Shown piece after piece: positions 51,438-59,475 of a DNA stretch of 64,000 bases. Source of the stretch: Arthrobacter oryzae (GTDB taxonomy: Bacteria; Actinomycetota; Actinomycetes; Actinomycetales; Micrococcaceae); assembly GCF_030812315.1 (NCBI RefSeq), contig NZ_JAUSSM010000013.1, positions 1-64,000 on the forward strand. Reading direction: 5' to 3'. How positions within the stretch are numbered: position 1 is the stretch's first letter; each line of letters opens with the position of its first letter. The notes beneath the pieces were generated by a model. It was given only the letters and a program-made list of their open reading frames with translations. It did no database searches and was not told the DNA's origin. The translations under genes were made by a program, and so were the position numbers.

Positions 51438-51497
51438 GAAAGTCGGCGCTCCCTTATCGTGCCGGGATTGGCTGCCTGCCAGGAAAGGAAGCACGCT

Positions 51498-52256
51498 ATG
51501 AAGATCGCCGTTGCCGGGGGAACCGGAACTGTCGGTCACCAGGTGGTCAGCATCGCCAGGGACCGAGGGCATCAGGTGGTGAGCGTGAGCCGTGCAGACG
51601 GCGTGGACCTGGTCACCGGCCGCGGCCTCGACGAGGCACTCCGGGGTGTGGAGACGGTCATCGACGTTTCCGGCATTCAGACTAGGTCGACCAAGAAGGC
51701 CGTGGACTTTTTCACGAACAGCACCCAGAATCTGCTGGCTGCCGAGAAGAAGGCCGGAGTGCGCCACCATCTTGCCCTCTCGATTGTGGGCATCGACACG
51801 GCGACGTCGGGGCTATACGCGGGAAAGTTGGTGCAGGAGGATGCGGTCCGGCACGGCGGTGTGCCCTGGACGCTCCTGAGGTCAACCCAGTTCCACGAGT
51901 TTGTGCCGATGACCGTCGGCATCGCTTCACTGGGCCCGCTGGTGCTTGTTCCGCAGATGCGGACCCAGCCGGTGGCGGCGCGGGAGGTGGCGGAGGCGCT
52001 GGTGGATGCCGCAGAGGCAGGGCCGAGTGGCCCCATGGCAGACCTCGGCGGGCCACGCGCGGAAGAACTGGACGACCTCGTCCGCGCCTACCTGCAGAAA
52101 TTCCGCATGCGGAAGCAGATCGCGAAACTGTTCATCCCCGGTTCCATGGGCAAAGCCATGCGCAGCGGCGACCTCATCCCCAAGCCGGGTGCCGCCGTCG
52201 GACGCCAGACGTTCCAGGAGTGGCTGGAGACGGACGCCTCTTCCCCAACTAGGTAG
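51498..52256 (+). CDS. NmrA/atypical SDR-type NAD(P)-binding protein
   Basis: 252 residues from the ATG at 51498 (AGGAAAGG upstream). The N-terminal MKIAVAGGTGTVGHQVVSIARDRGHQVVSVSR is the Rossmann GGTGTVG motif of NmrA-like atypical short-chain dehydrogenases; the usual YxxxK catalytic pair is replaced by YAGKLVQE, so activity is uncertain. It may sense or use NAD(P)H. The last codons and the TAG stop lie inside a 66-bp palindromic repeat, so the C-terminal PTR is repeat-derived. Confidence 0.85.
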   Translation: MKIAVAGGTGTVGHQVVSIARDRGHQVVSVSRADGVDLVTGRGLDEALRGVETVIDVSGIQTRSTKKAVDFFTNSTQNLLAAEKKAGVRHHLALSIVGIDTATSGLYAGKLVQEDAVRHGGVPWTLLRSTQFHEFVPMTVGIASLGPLVLVPQMRTQPVAAREVAEALVDAAEAGPSGPMADLGGPRAEELDDLVRAYLQKFRMRKQIAKLFIPGSMGKAMRSGDLIPKPGAAVGRQTFQEWLETDASSPTR

Positions 52257-52309
52257 CAGCAGATGTCGTTATGAGCGCTCATAACGACATTAACTGCGAC
52301 CTAGTTGGG
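52244..52309. repeat. 66-bp palindromic repeat, copy 2
   Basis: Left and right 33-bp halves match at about 29 positions around a central GAGCGCTC. The right half contains TAACTGCGACCTAGTTGGG, shared with copy 1 at 13222-13287 except for one base. It overlaps the 3' end of the preceding gene. Confidence 0.85.
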
Positions 52310-52332
52310 CAGGTGAAGCGAAAGGAGAAGGC

Positions 52333-53703
52333 TTAGACGTACCCGTCCACAATCGCGGCCGCGATCTCCTTGTAGGCGCGGCGGGTTTCCGGGCGCAGCA
52401 CGTCGAGGGTGACCAGGTCTCCGTCGGCCACTCCGCGGTCGTGCGGGACGGCGATCAGCTGCCGGCAGATGCCCGAGAGGTGTTCCTCGATGGCGTCCTT
52501 GTCCACGCGGGAGGAGACCTCGTCCTTGTCCGTGATCACCACGATGGCGTTGCGGGCCAGGTCCTCGTAGCCGTGGTGAGCGAGCCACTGCAGGGTGCTG
52601 CGGGCACGCTTGGCGCCGCTCACCGCGTACCCGGCGGCGATCACCAGGTTGTCGGCGGACTGCAGGATGCCGCTCATGGCGTTGTGCGTGACGCCGGTGC
52701 CGCAGTCGGTCAGGGCCACGGAGTAGTAGCCGGAAATGAGCTTGCGGATGCGGAGGTATTCCTCGGCCGTGAGCGAGTCCGAGACTTCCGGGTCCTGCTC
52801 CCCCGCGATCAGGTGCAGCCGCCCGGCGTGATGCATGTAGCGGGCCAGCGCCGTGAGGGAATCGACCGATTCGATGTTCTTGAGCAGGTCCGTGATGGTG
52901 CGGGGGCTGGCCTGCTGGTAAATGCCTTCGCCCAGGGCGCGCTCCACGAGGTCGCCGGAGTCCGGGTTGGCGTCGATGGCGCACGGGGCGTCGCCGCGGA
53001 ACTCGGCGAGGGTCAGGCCCACGCCCACGGTGGTGGAGGTCTTGCCGATGCCGCCCTTGAGGCTCAGCACGGCGGTGTTGTAGCTGCCCTGCAGCTGGCG
53101 GGAGATCCGCCGGCCCAGTTCGTCCTCTTCACGCTGGCGCGGGCCGGGGCCCAGGTTGATCGCCCCGCCGGTCATGGCGAAGAGGGCGCCGCGGAAGCCG
53201 CCGCGGGGGCGCGGCTTCTGCTGGCGGACAAAGGAACCCGGTGAGGTGATGAAGTCGGACACGGGCGCGTCCGCTGCCGCCAGTTTCGCGGCCTGGCGCG
53301 AGGTTCCGCGCTGCGCGGGAACAGCGGCAGGAGCCGTCTCTTGAGGAGCAGCGGCCGACGGCGGCGTGCTGGGTTCTGCGGGGACGGCCCGGCGGGAGGT
53401 GGCCGGCTGTGAGGTGGGGAGGGCGGGTGCGGACGCCGACACCGGGGACGGCACTTCGGCAGGAGCCTCCGGACCGGCCTCCACTTCCGCCTGCGCGTCG
53501 GCGACGGCGGCCGCTTCAGCCCAGGAAGTCCGTCGGGTGGGAGCGGTGCGGCTGTTGTTCGGAGTTGCAGCGGCGGGCATGGTTCCTGTCCGGGCATCCG
53601 GAGATGCACCGGCCGGGCGACGGAGGTCGCGGCGGCGGCGCGTCTGGGACTGCCCTGCATTTTTTGCAGAGGCTCGTGCGTTTTTATCGGCCGATTCGGG
53701 CAT
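52333..53703 (-). CDS. MinD/ParA-like ATPase, EspI type
   Basis: 456 residues: a Pro/Ala/Ser-rich disordered N-terminal half (~1-190), then a SIMIBI-class ATPase. The deviant Walker A is SLKGGIGKTSTTVG, followed by CAIDANPDSGDL and TDCGTGVTHNAMSGIL. This architecture matches EspI/MinD-like proteins linked in actinobacteria to type VII secretion, where they act as energy- or localisation-related regulators. No ESX genes (WXG100, EccC) occur nearby, so it is an orphan here and its partner is unknown. Confidence 0.82.
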   Translation of the reverse strand: MPESADKNARASAKNAGQSQTRRRRDLRRPAGASPDARTGTMPAAATPNNSRTAPTRRTSWAEAAAVADAQAEVEAGPEAPAEVPSPVSASAPALPTSQPATSRRAVPAEPSTPPSAAAPQETAPAAVPAQRGTSRQAAKLAAADAPVSDFITSPGSFVRQQKPRPRGGFRGALFAMTGGAINLGPGPRQREEDELGRRISRQLQGSYNTAVLSLKGGIGKTSTTVGVGLTLAEFRGDAPCAIDANPDSGDLVERALGEGIYQQASPRTITDLLKNIESVDSLTALARYMHHAGRLHLIAGEQDPEVSDSLTAEEYLRIRKLISGYYSVALTDCGTGVTHNAMSGILQSADNLVIAAGYAVSGAKRARSTLQWLAHHGYEDLARNAIVVITDKDEVSSRVDKDAIEEHLSGICRQLIAVPHDRGVADGDLVTLDVLRPETRRAYKEIAAAIVDGYV

Positions 53704-53862
53704 GTTTGTCCCCCCAGGACGTTCGGCAAAGCGTGCAGCTGCTCTTTAGGGCGTGGGTCAATCAGCAATTCTAGGTGCTGCGGGACGAAAGTCCGCCATG
53801 CCCGGGGAGGAAGAGACGCGGCGCACAGTTGCTCCGCACCGGTGGGCGCTTTAGATTGGGGC

Positions 53863-54600
53863 ATGACCAACTCGCCCGAGCACGAACGCGTCCTGGAACT
53901 CCAGGATCACATTATCGGCACCCAGAATGTTGCCGAATTCCTGGAGCGGCTGTCCATCATGGCGGCCGAGGCGCTGAGCCGTGAGTCGTCGAGCAAGATC
54001 GAATGCGGCGTCACCCTGAAGCGCCGGAAGCGGACGTTCACGGTGGCCGGGAGCAGCCCCCGGGCGGTCCACCTGGACGAGATTGAGCAAAGCATCGGGG
54101 AAGGCCCTTGCATCGAAGCGCTCCGCGTCAAGGCTCCCGTGCTGCTGGGCAACGTCGACACGGATCCCCGCTGGCCGGCCTATCGGGAAGCATTGGCGGC
54201 CGAGGGGTGCCGGAGCACCCTGGGCGTACCGCTGGAAATCGGCGAGAATGCGGCCGCCGCGCTGAACTTCTTCGCAACGTCCACGGGGATTTTCACACCG
54301 GACATCATCCAGGAGGCTTCGGAGTTTGCCGATATCGCCGAAGGTGCCGTGCGGCTGGCGGTCCGGCTGGGCACCGCGCAGTCGCTGGCAGAGGATCTGA
54401 CCGCCGCCATGGAAAGCAGGACGTCCATCGACCTGGCCTGCGGGGTGATCATGGGCCAGAACCGGTGCTCCCAAGCCGAGGCGATGGCCATCCTCACCAA
54501 GGTGTCCAGCAACCGCAACCAGAAGCTCCGCGTGGTGGCCGAAGAGATGCTCAGCAACCTGGCGGGCGGAGACATCCGGACGCACTTCGATCCCTCCTGA
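53863..54600 (+). CDS. GAF and ANTAR domain protein
   Basis: 245-residue two-domain regulator. A GAF sensor domain (~15-165; IEQSIGEGPCIEALRVKAPVLLGNVDTDPRWPAYREAL and GVPLEIGENAAAALNFFA) is followed by an ANTAR RNA-binding domain (~185-240; LTAAMESRTSIDLACGVIMGQNRCSQAEAMAILTKVSSNRNQKLRVVAEEML). ANTAR proteins bind dual hairpins in mRNA and prevent termination. Target transcripts are unknown. Divergent from the EspI-like gene. The start ATG is chosen because homology begins at NSPEHER. Confidence 0.9.
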   Translation: MTNSPEHERVLELQDHIIGTQNVAEFLERLSIMAAEALSRESSSKIECGVTLKRRKRTFTVAGSSPRAVHLDEIEQSIGEGPCIEALRVKAPVLLGNVDTDPRWPAYREALAAEGCRSTLGVPLEIGENAAAALNFFATSTGIFTPDIIQEASEFADIAEGAVRLAVRLGTAQSLAEDLTAAMESRTSIDLACGVIMGQNRCSQAEAMAILTKVSSNRNQKLRVVAEEMLSNLAGGDIRTHFDPS

Positions 54601-54642
54601 TCCACAAGGGCAACCCAACGCTGCGGCGATAGTCCCTTGCGG

Positions 54643-55338
54643 CTAAACTCCCGGCGTGCCTGCCCGTGGGTTCAACCGCTCGGCGAGTCCGGACAGAAGG
54701 ATGTCGATTCCCTGATCCAGCTCCGCCGCGCCATCGTAGTCCGCGAGCACGGGCGCCAGCTCGCGGAGGTGGGTGAAATCGCGAGCCGGGAGCCTGTGAA
54801 GGCCCAGCCGGAGCAGCGCCACGTTTTCGTCCGGGTCCACAACGAACTCCTGAAGTTCATTCAGGATGTGGCCATACAGGAAGCCGTAGTACGCGCGGTA
54901 CACGTGGAGCGCGTCGTTCGGCGCAAAGCCTGCCTCAATGAGCAGGCCCAGAATCTGCTCGAGCGGGCGTAGCGTCCCCAGCGGCCGCAGCCCCAGCGGG
55001 GTGGACAGCGGACGCGTCACCAGCAGCGGCACAACGTTGGGATGGCGGAGGGCAATGAGCCGCAGGTCGTGGGCGATCCTGCGCAGCTGGGCCTGCCAAT
55101 CGGGGTCCTCGGGGAAGATGGCCAGCTCATTGAAAACCAGTTCGGTGACCCCGTCCAGCAGATCCGCGCGGTTGGCCGCATAGCGGTACAGGCCCATGGG
55201 GTCACGGTCCAGGGCCTGGCCCAGCCTTCGCATTGTGAGGGCGTCAAGGCCTTCGGCATCTACCAACTCGAGCGCCGTCTGGAGGACCGCCTCGCGACTT
55301 AGCCGCCTTCTGGGAACCGTGTCCTGCGGGGGTGTCAT
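54643..55338 (-). CDS. TetR family transcriptional regulator
   Basis: 231-residue repressor-type protein. The N-terminal HTH is clear (LSREAVLQTALELVDAEGLDALTMRRLGQALDRDPMGLYRYAANRADLLDGV, residues ~13-65), and the C-terminal ligand domain fits the TetR_C_1 class. Inverted and direct CTACGG-type repeats lie in the spacer upstream, so autoregulation is likely. No co-regulated efflux gene is adjacent. Ligand unknown. Confidence 0.9.
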   Translation of the reverse strand: MTPPQDTVPRRRLSREAVLQTALELVDAEGLDALTMRRLGQALDRDPMGLYRYAANRADLLDGVTELVFNELAIFPEDPDWQAQLRRIAHDLRLIALRHPNVVPLLVTRPLSTPLGLRPLGTLRPLEQILGLLIEAGFAPNDALHVYRAYYGFLYGHILNELQEFVVDPDENVALLRLGLHRLPARDFTHLRELAPVLADYDGAAELDQGIDILLSGLAERLNPRAGTPGV

Positions 55339-55404
55339 CGTGGTGATCCTTACTTCGGAATGACCGGGAATGCGGGCGCATCCGGCTGTTCACTATTGCT
55401 TTAC

Positions 55405-55430
55405 CCGTAGTCTACGCCTAGAGTCTACGG
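55405..55430. promoter_or_regulatory. Probable TetR operator region
   Basis: CCGTAG (55405-55410) and CTACGG (55425-55430) form an inverted repeat, and GTCTACG is repeated twice inside it (55410-55416 and 55423-55429). It lies ~70 bp upstream of the TetR gene and may be its binding site. Confidence 0.5.
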
Positions 55431-55581
55431 TGTAGATATGTTCCGCGAAGATACATGGATATGTCACATCACTGCCGCTTAGATCAGGGCGTGACCCGCT
55501 TCGGGCCTTGTGCATGGCTCCGGAGCGTAGCTGCTGTAGCCACATGGCGGCACATGATGCACAGCATAAAAAGGACCAATC

Positions 55582-55839
55582 ATGGCCGTTTCACATTTTG
55601 ACCGCTTCCTGCGTGAAGCCACCGCACCGGACCAGGACGGCGACGCCTCGCTGAGGAAAGACCAGCTGTACGGGCTGTACACCAGCTGGTGCCTAATCAA
55701 CCAGTCCACCCCGGCACCAGGAACCGACTTTTGGTCCGCAATGAAGGGTCACCGTATCCGGCCTTCAGACAGCGGCCTCCGCATGACCGGGCCCGCCGCC
55801 GCGGACTACATCCTGTCCACGTATCCGGTACTGGTCTAA
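55582..55839 (+). CDS. Small hypothetical protein
   Basis: 85 residues, MAVSHFDRFLREATAPDQDGD... with the helical stretch KDQLYGLYTSWCLINQSTPAPGTDFWSAMKGH followed by a basic, beta-like end. The helix-wing pattern recalls the winged-helix tail of phage/plasmid primases (D5-like), but the similarity is too weak for a call. It is well placed after AAAAAGGACC and 4 bp before the next small gene. Function unknown. Confidence 0.6.
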   Translation: MAVSHFDRFLREATAPDQDGDASLRKDQLYGLYTSWCLINQSTPAPGTDFWSAMKGHRIRPSDSGLRMTGPAAADYILSTYPVLV

Positions 55840-55843
55840 CGAC

Positions 55844-56131
55844 ATGTCAATCAGTTTCGAGCCCCGTCCGTTGGCGCTCGGTGAAGACGTCCTGGTCGAC
55901 AACATAACGGGCGAGTACATCCATTGCGGAGAAGCCATGAAAGCGCCGGATTCCGAGGTGGAGGGCATTTTTGATACCGCTTCCACGGAACGGCAAATCC
56001 CCGGGGCATCCCTGAGGGCATACCTCCGGACCCGCGTCCGGCGGTGCGCCTGCGGCTTCCAGATCGAGCTTCCGAGCCAACAGTCAGCCACCGGACCGCG
56101 CAAGCCATCTCCGGACTTGAGCCAGCTCTAA
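55844..56131 (+). CDS. Small hypothetical protein with paired cysteines
   Basis: 95 residues beginning MSISFEPRPLALGEDVLVDNITGEYIHCGEAM. Cysteines occur as YIHCGEAM and VRRCACGF, together resembling a zinc site split across a ~50-residue loop. The start is 4 bp after the previous stop, so the two small genes are probably co-transcribed. No known family. Confidence 0.55.
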   Translation: MSISFEPRPLALGEDVLVDNITGEYIHCGEAMKAPDSEVEGIFDTASTERQIPGASLRAYLRTRVRRCACGFQIELPSQQSATGPRKPSPDLSQL

Positions 56132-56209
56132 CGGTCGAAACCGGCCTGCTGGCCAGCCTTGCGCTGGTCGGCAAGCCGGTTTTTATTCGCAATGCTCGCA
56201 TTTATGCCC

Positions 56210-56440
56210 CTACCGGGATAGCGCCCGCAGTCCCCCACGCGACAGGGAAGACTGCTGCCCGCAGTCGGAACAGGTGATCCGGTACTTCCGCGACAGCGTG
56301 ATGAGCGGGATGAAGAACACCGTGAACTTGGAAGCCCGCTCCTCGAGGTAATGCTCAACAGTGGACCCACAGTGCCGGCATGTCGAAAGCCTGCCGGGCA
56401 GTTGCTTTATTGCCGTCTTAATTCCGAAGAGAAGCAGCAT
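56210..56440 (-). CDS. Zinc-ribbon domain protein
   Basis: 76-residue protein MLLLFGIKTAIKQL... with two CxxC knuckles: CRHCGS (residues ~21-26) and CSDCGQ (~57-62), separated by a hydrophobic stretch KFTVFFIPLITLSRKYRI. This matches short actinobacterial zinc-ribbon proteins of unknown function. A 20-bp tandem repeat and a CATG-centred palindrome lie upstream of the start. Confidence 0.85.
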   Translation of the reverse strand: MLLLFGIKTAIKQLPGRLSTCRHCGSTVEHYLEERASKFTVFFIPLITLSRKYRITCSDCGQQSSLSRGGLRALSR

Positions 56441-56450
56441 CTCTTCCTTT

Positions 56451-56510
56451 CAGGTGGTGGCTGGAAGCCCCAGGTAGTGGTTGGAAGCCTCCGGTTGTAG
56501 TTGGAAGCCG
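56451..56510 (-). repeat. Three tandem 20-bp repeats upstream of the zinc-ribbon gene
   Basis: Units CAGGTGGTGGCTGGAAGCCC (56451), CAGGTAGTGGTTGGAAGCCT (56471) and CCGGTTGTAGTTGGAAGCCG (56491) follow head to tail with no gap, 11-70 bp upstream of the start. They share GTNGTNGYTGGAAGCC. Confidence 0.85.
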
Positions 56511-56523
56511 GGGAAAGCCGCAG

Positions 56524-56551
56524 GGTACATTACTAAGCATGCTTATGGTAC
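56524..56551. promoter_or_regulatory. Nested palindrome with CATG centre
   Basis: TAAGCATGCTTA (56534-56545) is a perfect 12-bp palindrome inside outer arms GGTAC and GTACC. It lies upstream of the zinc-ribbon gene and near the 3' end of the metallophosphoesterase gene. The sequence ATCATGCTTACC near 58901-58912 is similar. Confidence 0.5.
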
Positions 56552-56587
56552 CTTGTTGTTCCCTGCGGCCCCGCTCAGCCCGACCGC

Positions 56588-58588
56588 CTACGGCGCCGCC
56601 GCCCTCACGTTGTCCACAAGCACAGTGATCGGGGCATTGTTAGCAGTGCTTGAGAGATACGTCATCAACCCCACGTTGCCCGCCGCCTGGAGAGCCGCCG
56701 TCGTGTCCGTCACCGAACGCTGCCAGGTCGCCGGCTCAGCCGTCCCGACTTCCCAGACTTTGGCGCGGATGGTGGTGGTCCCCGTGCCAGTGACCTGGAG
56801 GCGCATTGCCAAGCGATCGCCAACGACATAGTTCAGGCCAGCGATCGTGATGCCGCTCTGGATGGTGGTTTCGGCGCCGCTGGCCGTTGTCCTGACCAAC
56901 GACAGGTTCACAGCACCCGTGGATGTCAAGTGGGCCTTGGCGCGGTACTCTCCGGATGCCGCAATCCTTCGTCCGACAACCGAGAGATACAGGCCGGAAC
57001 CGGAGGCGGGCTTGTCGGTGGCAAGCTCAAGGTAGATGTCGGTCGCCGAGGAACTGACAGAACCCAGATGGGCGTAATTCCCGGAACCTGCCGTGGCGAT
57101 CCGCAGGCGTCCTGTACCGCTGGCCACGGAATAATTGCTCGCGCTACCCGACACGGTCCAGGGGCCGCCCGTGTCCGCTGTGCCGAGCCCATTTGTGACC
57201 GTCCTCGTGAACGCGTCCTGGGCAAACGGCGCGGTGCCGGCTGTTGTTGTGACTGTCTGGGTTGTCGCGTTTGTGGCGCCGCCGTTGTCAGTGACAGTCA
57301 GGGTGACGTTGTAGTTGCCGGGGGCGGCGTAGGCGTGCGACGGCGAAGGGCCGGTGCCGCTGGTCCCGTCGCCGAAGTTCCAGGCATAGCTGGTTATGGT
57401 GCCGTCGGGATCCGTGGACGCCGACGAATTGAATGCACACGTGAGGTTGGGACAGGACGAGGTGAAGGACGCCGTTGGTGGCGCATTGCCCCCGGCCGAA
57501 ACGACGCTGAAGGCATCGGTGAATGTGCCGTTGGTGGCGACGAATCCGGCGTCCATGGTGGTGGCGGTGAACTTCATATCCAGCAGGCCGTGACTTGGGT
57601 TGATATTGAGGCTGTTGTAGGCCGCGAAGTACGGTGTTTCCGGATCGGCGGTATTGACGTCGCGCAGGCCGGTGCCACCTGTCCCCACCGTTGTGTAGAC
57701 GGTGCCCGCTCCCTTGGTCAAGGCGTTGTCCCCGTCACGCACGCAGGACGCGTTGTAGGTGCCCGGCTGAAGCCCAGTGCAACCCGCCGCTACGGAAAGC
57801 TGCTTGCTGCGCTGATAGTGATGTTCATGGCCGTTGAGGACAAGGTCGACCTTCTTGCTGAGCAGCAGGTTGGTAATGTCGGTCCCTGCGACGCAGCCGT
57901 ATACACCGATTGAGATGCACGGCGTGTGCATGCCCACCACCACCCAGGGAATGGACGCGGACCGGGCTCCGTCGATTGCTGCTGCCGTCCAGTTATAGCG
58001 CGGGCTTCCGACGGAGTAGTCCCAGGTTCCGTCCGCAAAAGGAATTCCCGGAGAGATGAACACAAAACGTGTCAGGGGATTCTCTTGCGGGACATCAACG
58101 TAGTACTGCCGGGCGTAGGAGCCCACCGCCCCCGGGAGTTGGTTGGGCAGGCAGGCGGCAAAATCGTTGATGTTTCCGTTCAGACCATTGCTTTCATGGT
58201 TGCCCGATACGAGTTGGAACGGGAAGCCCGCACCGGTGCGGGACGTGACGAAATCGCACCAGGACTGCTCCGCTCCGGTGGCACCGTAGGAGAGGTCCCC
58301 CAAGGCCAGGTGCAGGTCCGGCTTGAGCTGCCCGACCCGTGAGATAACACCGGCGGCTTCGGGTGAGCTGGAATAGTCGCCCGCCGCTGTGACGCGCAGT
58401 TCCCCCGGGACGGCAGGGATAACGGCGGCTTCGGCAGCGTCAGTTCCACCGGATATCAAGGGACTTATCGCCACGGAGCCCGCTAAGACAAGGGCGGCGC
58501 TCGTAATCGACACGGTGACGAGATGCCAAAACGTGGCGATACGGGGGGTTGCTGGTCTCTTCGTTGCACTCACGGCACGCTTCTCCAT
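56588..58588 (-). CDS. Secreted calcineurin-like metallophosphoesterase with PKD domain
   Basis: 666 residues. A Sec-type signal anchor (FWHLVTVSITSAALVLAGSVA, residues ~20-40) is followed by a purple-acid-phosphatase-like catalytic domain (~65-370) with metal motifs TAAGDYSS, LALGDLSYG, VSGNHES, VVVGMHTP and NGHEHHYQRS. Then come a PKD domain (~375-450; NFGDGTSGTGPSPSHAYAAPGNYNVTLTVTDN) and a C-terminal concanavalin-like module (~460-666). It probably hydrolyses phosphoesters outside the cell, with binding to surface polymers by the C-terminal modules. Confidence 0.9.
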   Translation of the reverse strand: MEKRAVSATKRPATPRIATFWHLVTVSITSAALVLAGSVAISPLISGGTDAAEAAVIPAVPGELRVTAAGDYSSSPEAAGVISRVGQLKPDLHLALGDLSYGATGAEQSWCDFVTSRTGAGFPFQLVSGNHESNGLNGNINDFAACLPNQLPGAVGSYARQYYVDVPQENPLTRFVFISPGIPFADGTWDYSVGSPRYNWTAAAIDGARSASIPWVVVGMHTPCISIGVYGCVAGTDITNLLLSKKVDLVLNGHEHHYQRSKQLSVAAGCTGLQPGTYNASCVRDGDNALTKGAGTVYTTVGTGGTGLRDVNTADPETPYFAAYNSLNINPSHGLLDMKFTATTMDAGFVATNGTFTDAFSVVSAGGNAPPTASFTSSCPNLTCAFNSSASTDPDGTITSYAWNFGDGTSGTGPSPSHAYAAPGNYNVTLTVTDNGGATNATTQTVTTTAGTAPFAQDAFTRTVTNGLGTADTGGPWTVSGSASNYSVASGTGRLRIATAGSGNYAHLGSVSSSATDIYLELATDKPASGSGLYLSVVGRRIAASGEYRAKAHLTSTGAVNLSLVRTTASGAETTIQSGITIAGLNYVVGDRLAMRLQVTGTGTTTIRAKVWEVGTAEPATWQRSVTDTTAALQAAGNVGLMTYLSSTANNAPITVLVDNVRAAAP

Positions 58589-58724
58589 CCGGTGCTGCCC
58601 CCTCGGGAATTGCCTTCAACGGCGTCGCTAGTGGCGTGCTGGGCGGGCACGTCAGCGTTATATTCCGCTCCCCACACCGCTTGTGTGTTGGTTGAACGGT
58701 AGGCCGGGGCCACTTCGGATGCCT

Positions 58725-58739
58725 GAGTATGCGCTACCT
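58725..58739. promoter_or_regulatory. GAGTA-N5-TACCT motif, site 4
   Basis: GAGTATGCGCTACCT followed by ATCTTTTTTGCC, ~137 bp upstream of the metallophosphoesterase start. Confidence 0.4.
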
Positions 58740-58884
58740 ATCTTTTTTGCCCCCTTGCACGTCCTGCTCGCATTCATACGTGCGTATGCATTGAGCACTG
58801 CAGGGTCTATCAGCCGCAACACGCCGACACAGGGCCGCCCGGGCAACGCGGCGACAACTCCGGACACGTCAATGGCAAGGGTGC

Positions 58885-58901
58885 TTACTATTTATTAGTA
58901 A
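58885..58901. promoter_or_regulatory. Probable MarR operator
   Basis: TTACTATTTATTAGTAA has 6-bp inverted arms around 5 bp, is unusually AT-rich for the region and lies 77 bp upstream of the MarR start, as expected for an autoregulatory site. Confidence 0.55.
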
Positions 58902-58977
58902 TCATGCTTACCATTGGGGAGCCGGTGGAGCTGGTTCATGCTCAGCCGCGGTCTCTTGGAAGGCAGGCGAATTTAAC

Positions 58978-59442
58978 ATGGTCTCGGCCCATCAGAACAG
59001 ACCGGCAGGATGGTCAACGCACCGCTTATTGTCGACGGCGGCCCGGCTGGATGAGCGCCGGATCAACCGGTGCCTGGTTGGCCTGGGTCTCACCAAGTCC
59101 TCCTTCGACGCTTTGGATTGCGTGGAGGAGTTGGGACCGGCCACCCAGAACCACCTTGCCGACGAGCTCGGAATCACCGCGCAAAGCCTTGGCAAGATCC
59201 TGGACCGGCTGAAGGTTCTGGGCCTCGTAACCAAGGAGCGTGCCTCCGGCGACGGCAGGATCAGGAGCGTGCGGCTGACGCAGCGCGGGCGTTCGGTGCT
59301 GCGGACCGCCGAGGAACTGGTCCGCGGGCTGCCCCGCCCTGAGCGGGAGGCCGAGGTGAACCTGCGGCAGCATCTGGAACAGCACATCGCACACCTTACG
59401 ATGTCCCAGCGGGCCGAGCAGGCCCAATCCCGGCAGGCCTAG
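58978..59442 (+). CDS. MarR family transcriptional regulator
   Basis: 154-residue winged-helix protein. The segment TQNHLADELGITAQSLGKILDRLKVLGLVTKERASGDGRIRSVRLTQRGRSVL is a standard MarR recognition helix and wing with the D-R pair in GDGRIRS. It is divergent from the secreted metallophosphoesterase, with an operator-like palindrome upstream. Ligand and targets unknown. The start is preceded by GGAAGGCAGGCG; other starts within the first ten codons are possible. Confidence 0.88.
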   Translation: MVSAHQNRPAGWSTHRLLSTAARLDERRINRCLVGLGLTKSSFDALDCVEELGPATQNHLADELGITAQSLGKILDRLKVLGLVTKERASGDGRIRSVRLTQRGRSVLRTAEELVRGLPRPEREAEVNLRQHLEQHIAHLTMSQRAEQAQSRQA

Positions 59443-59475
59443 GCCGAGCCGTTCGGAGGTCCCGAAAAACGCAGG

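Larger units (their letters stand above)
58589..58977. other. Divergent intergenic region between metallophosphoesterase and MarR genes
   Basis: About 390 bp without a gene. It holds a GAGTA-N5-TACCT motif (58725-58739) with a downstream T-rich run, and a MarR-type palindrome (58885-58901). No other structure is recognised. Confidence 0.5.
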
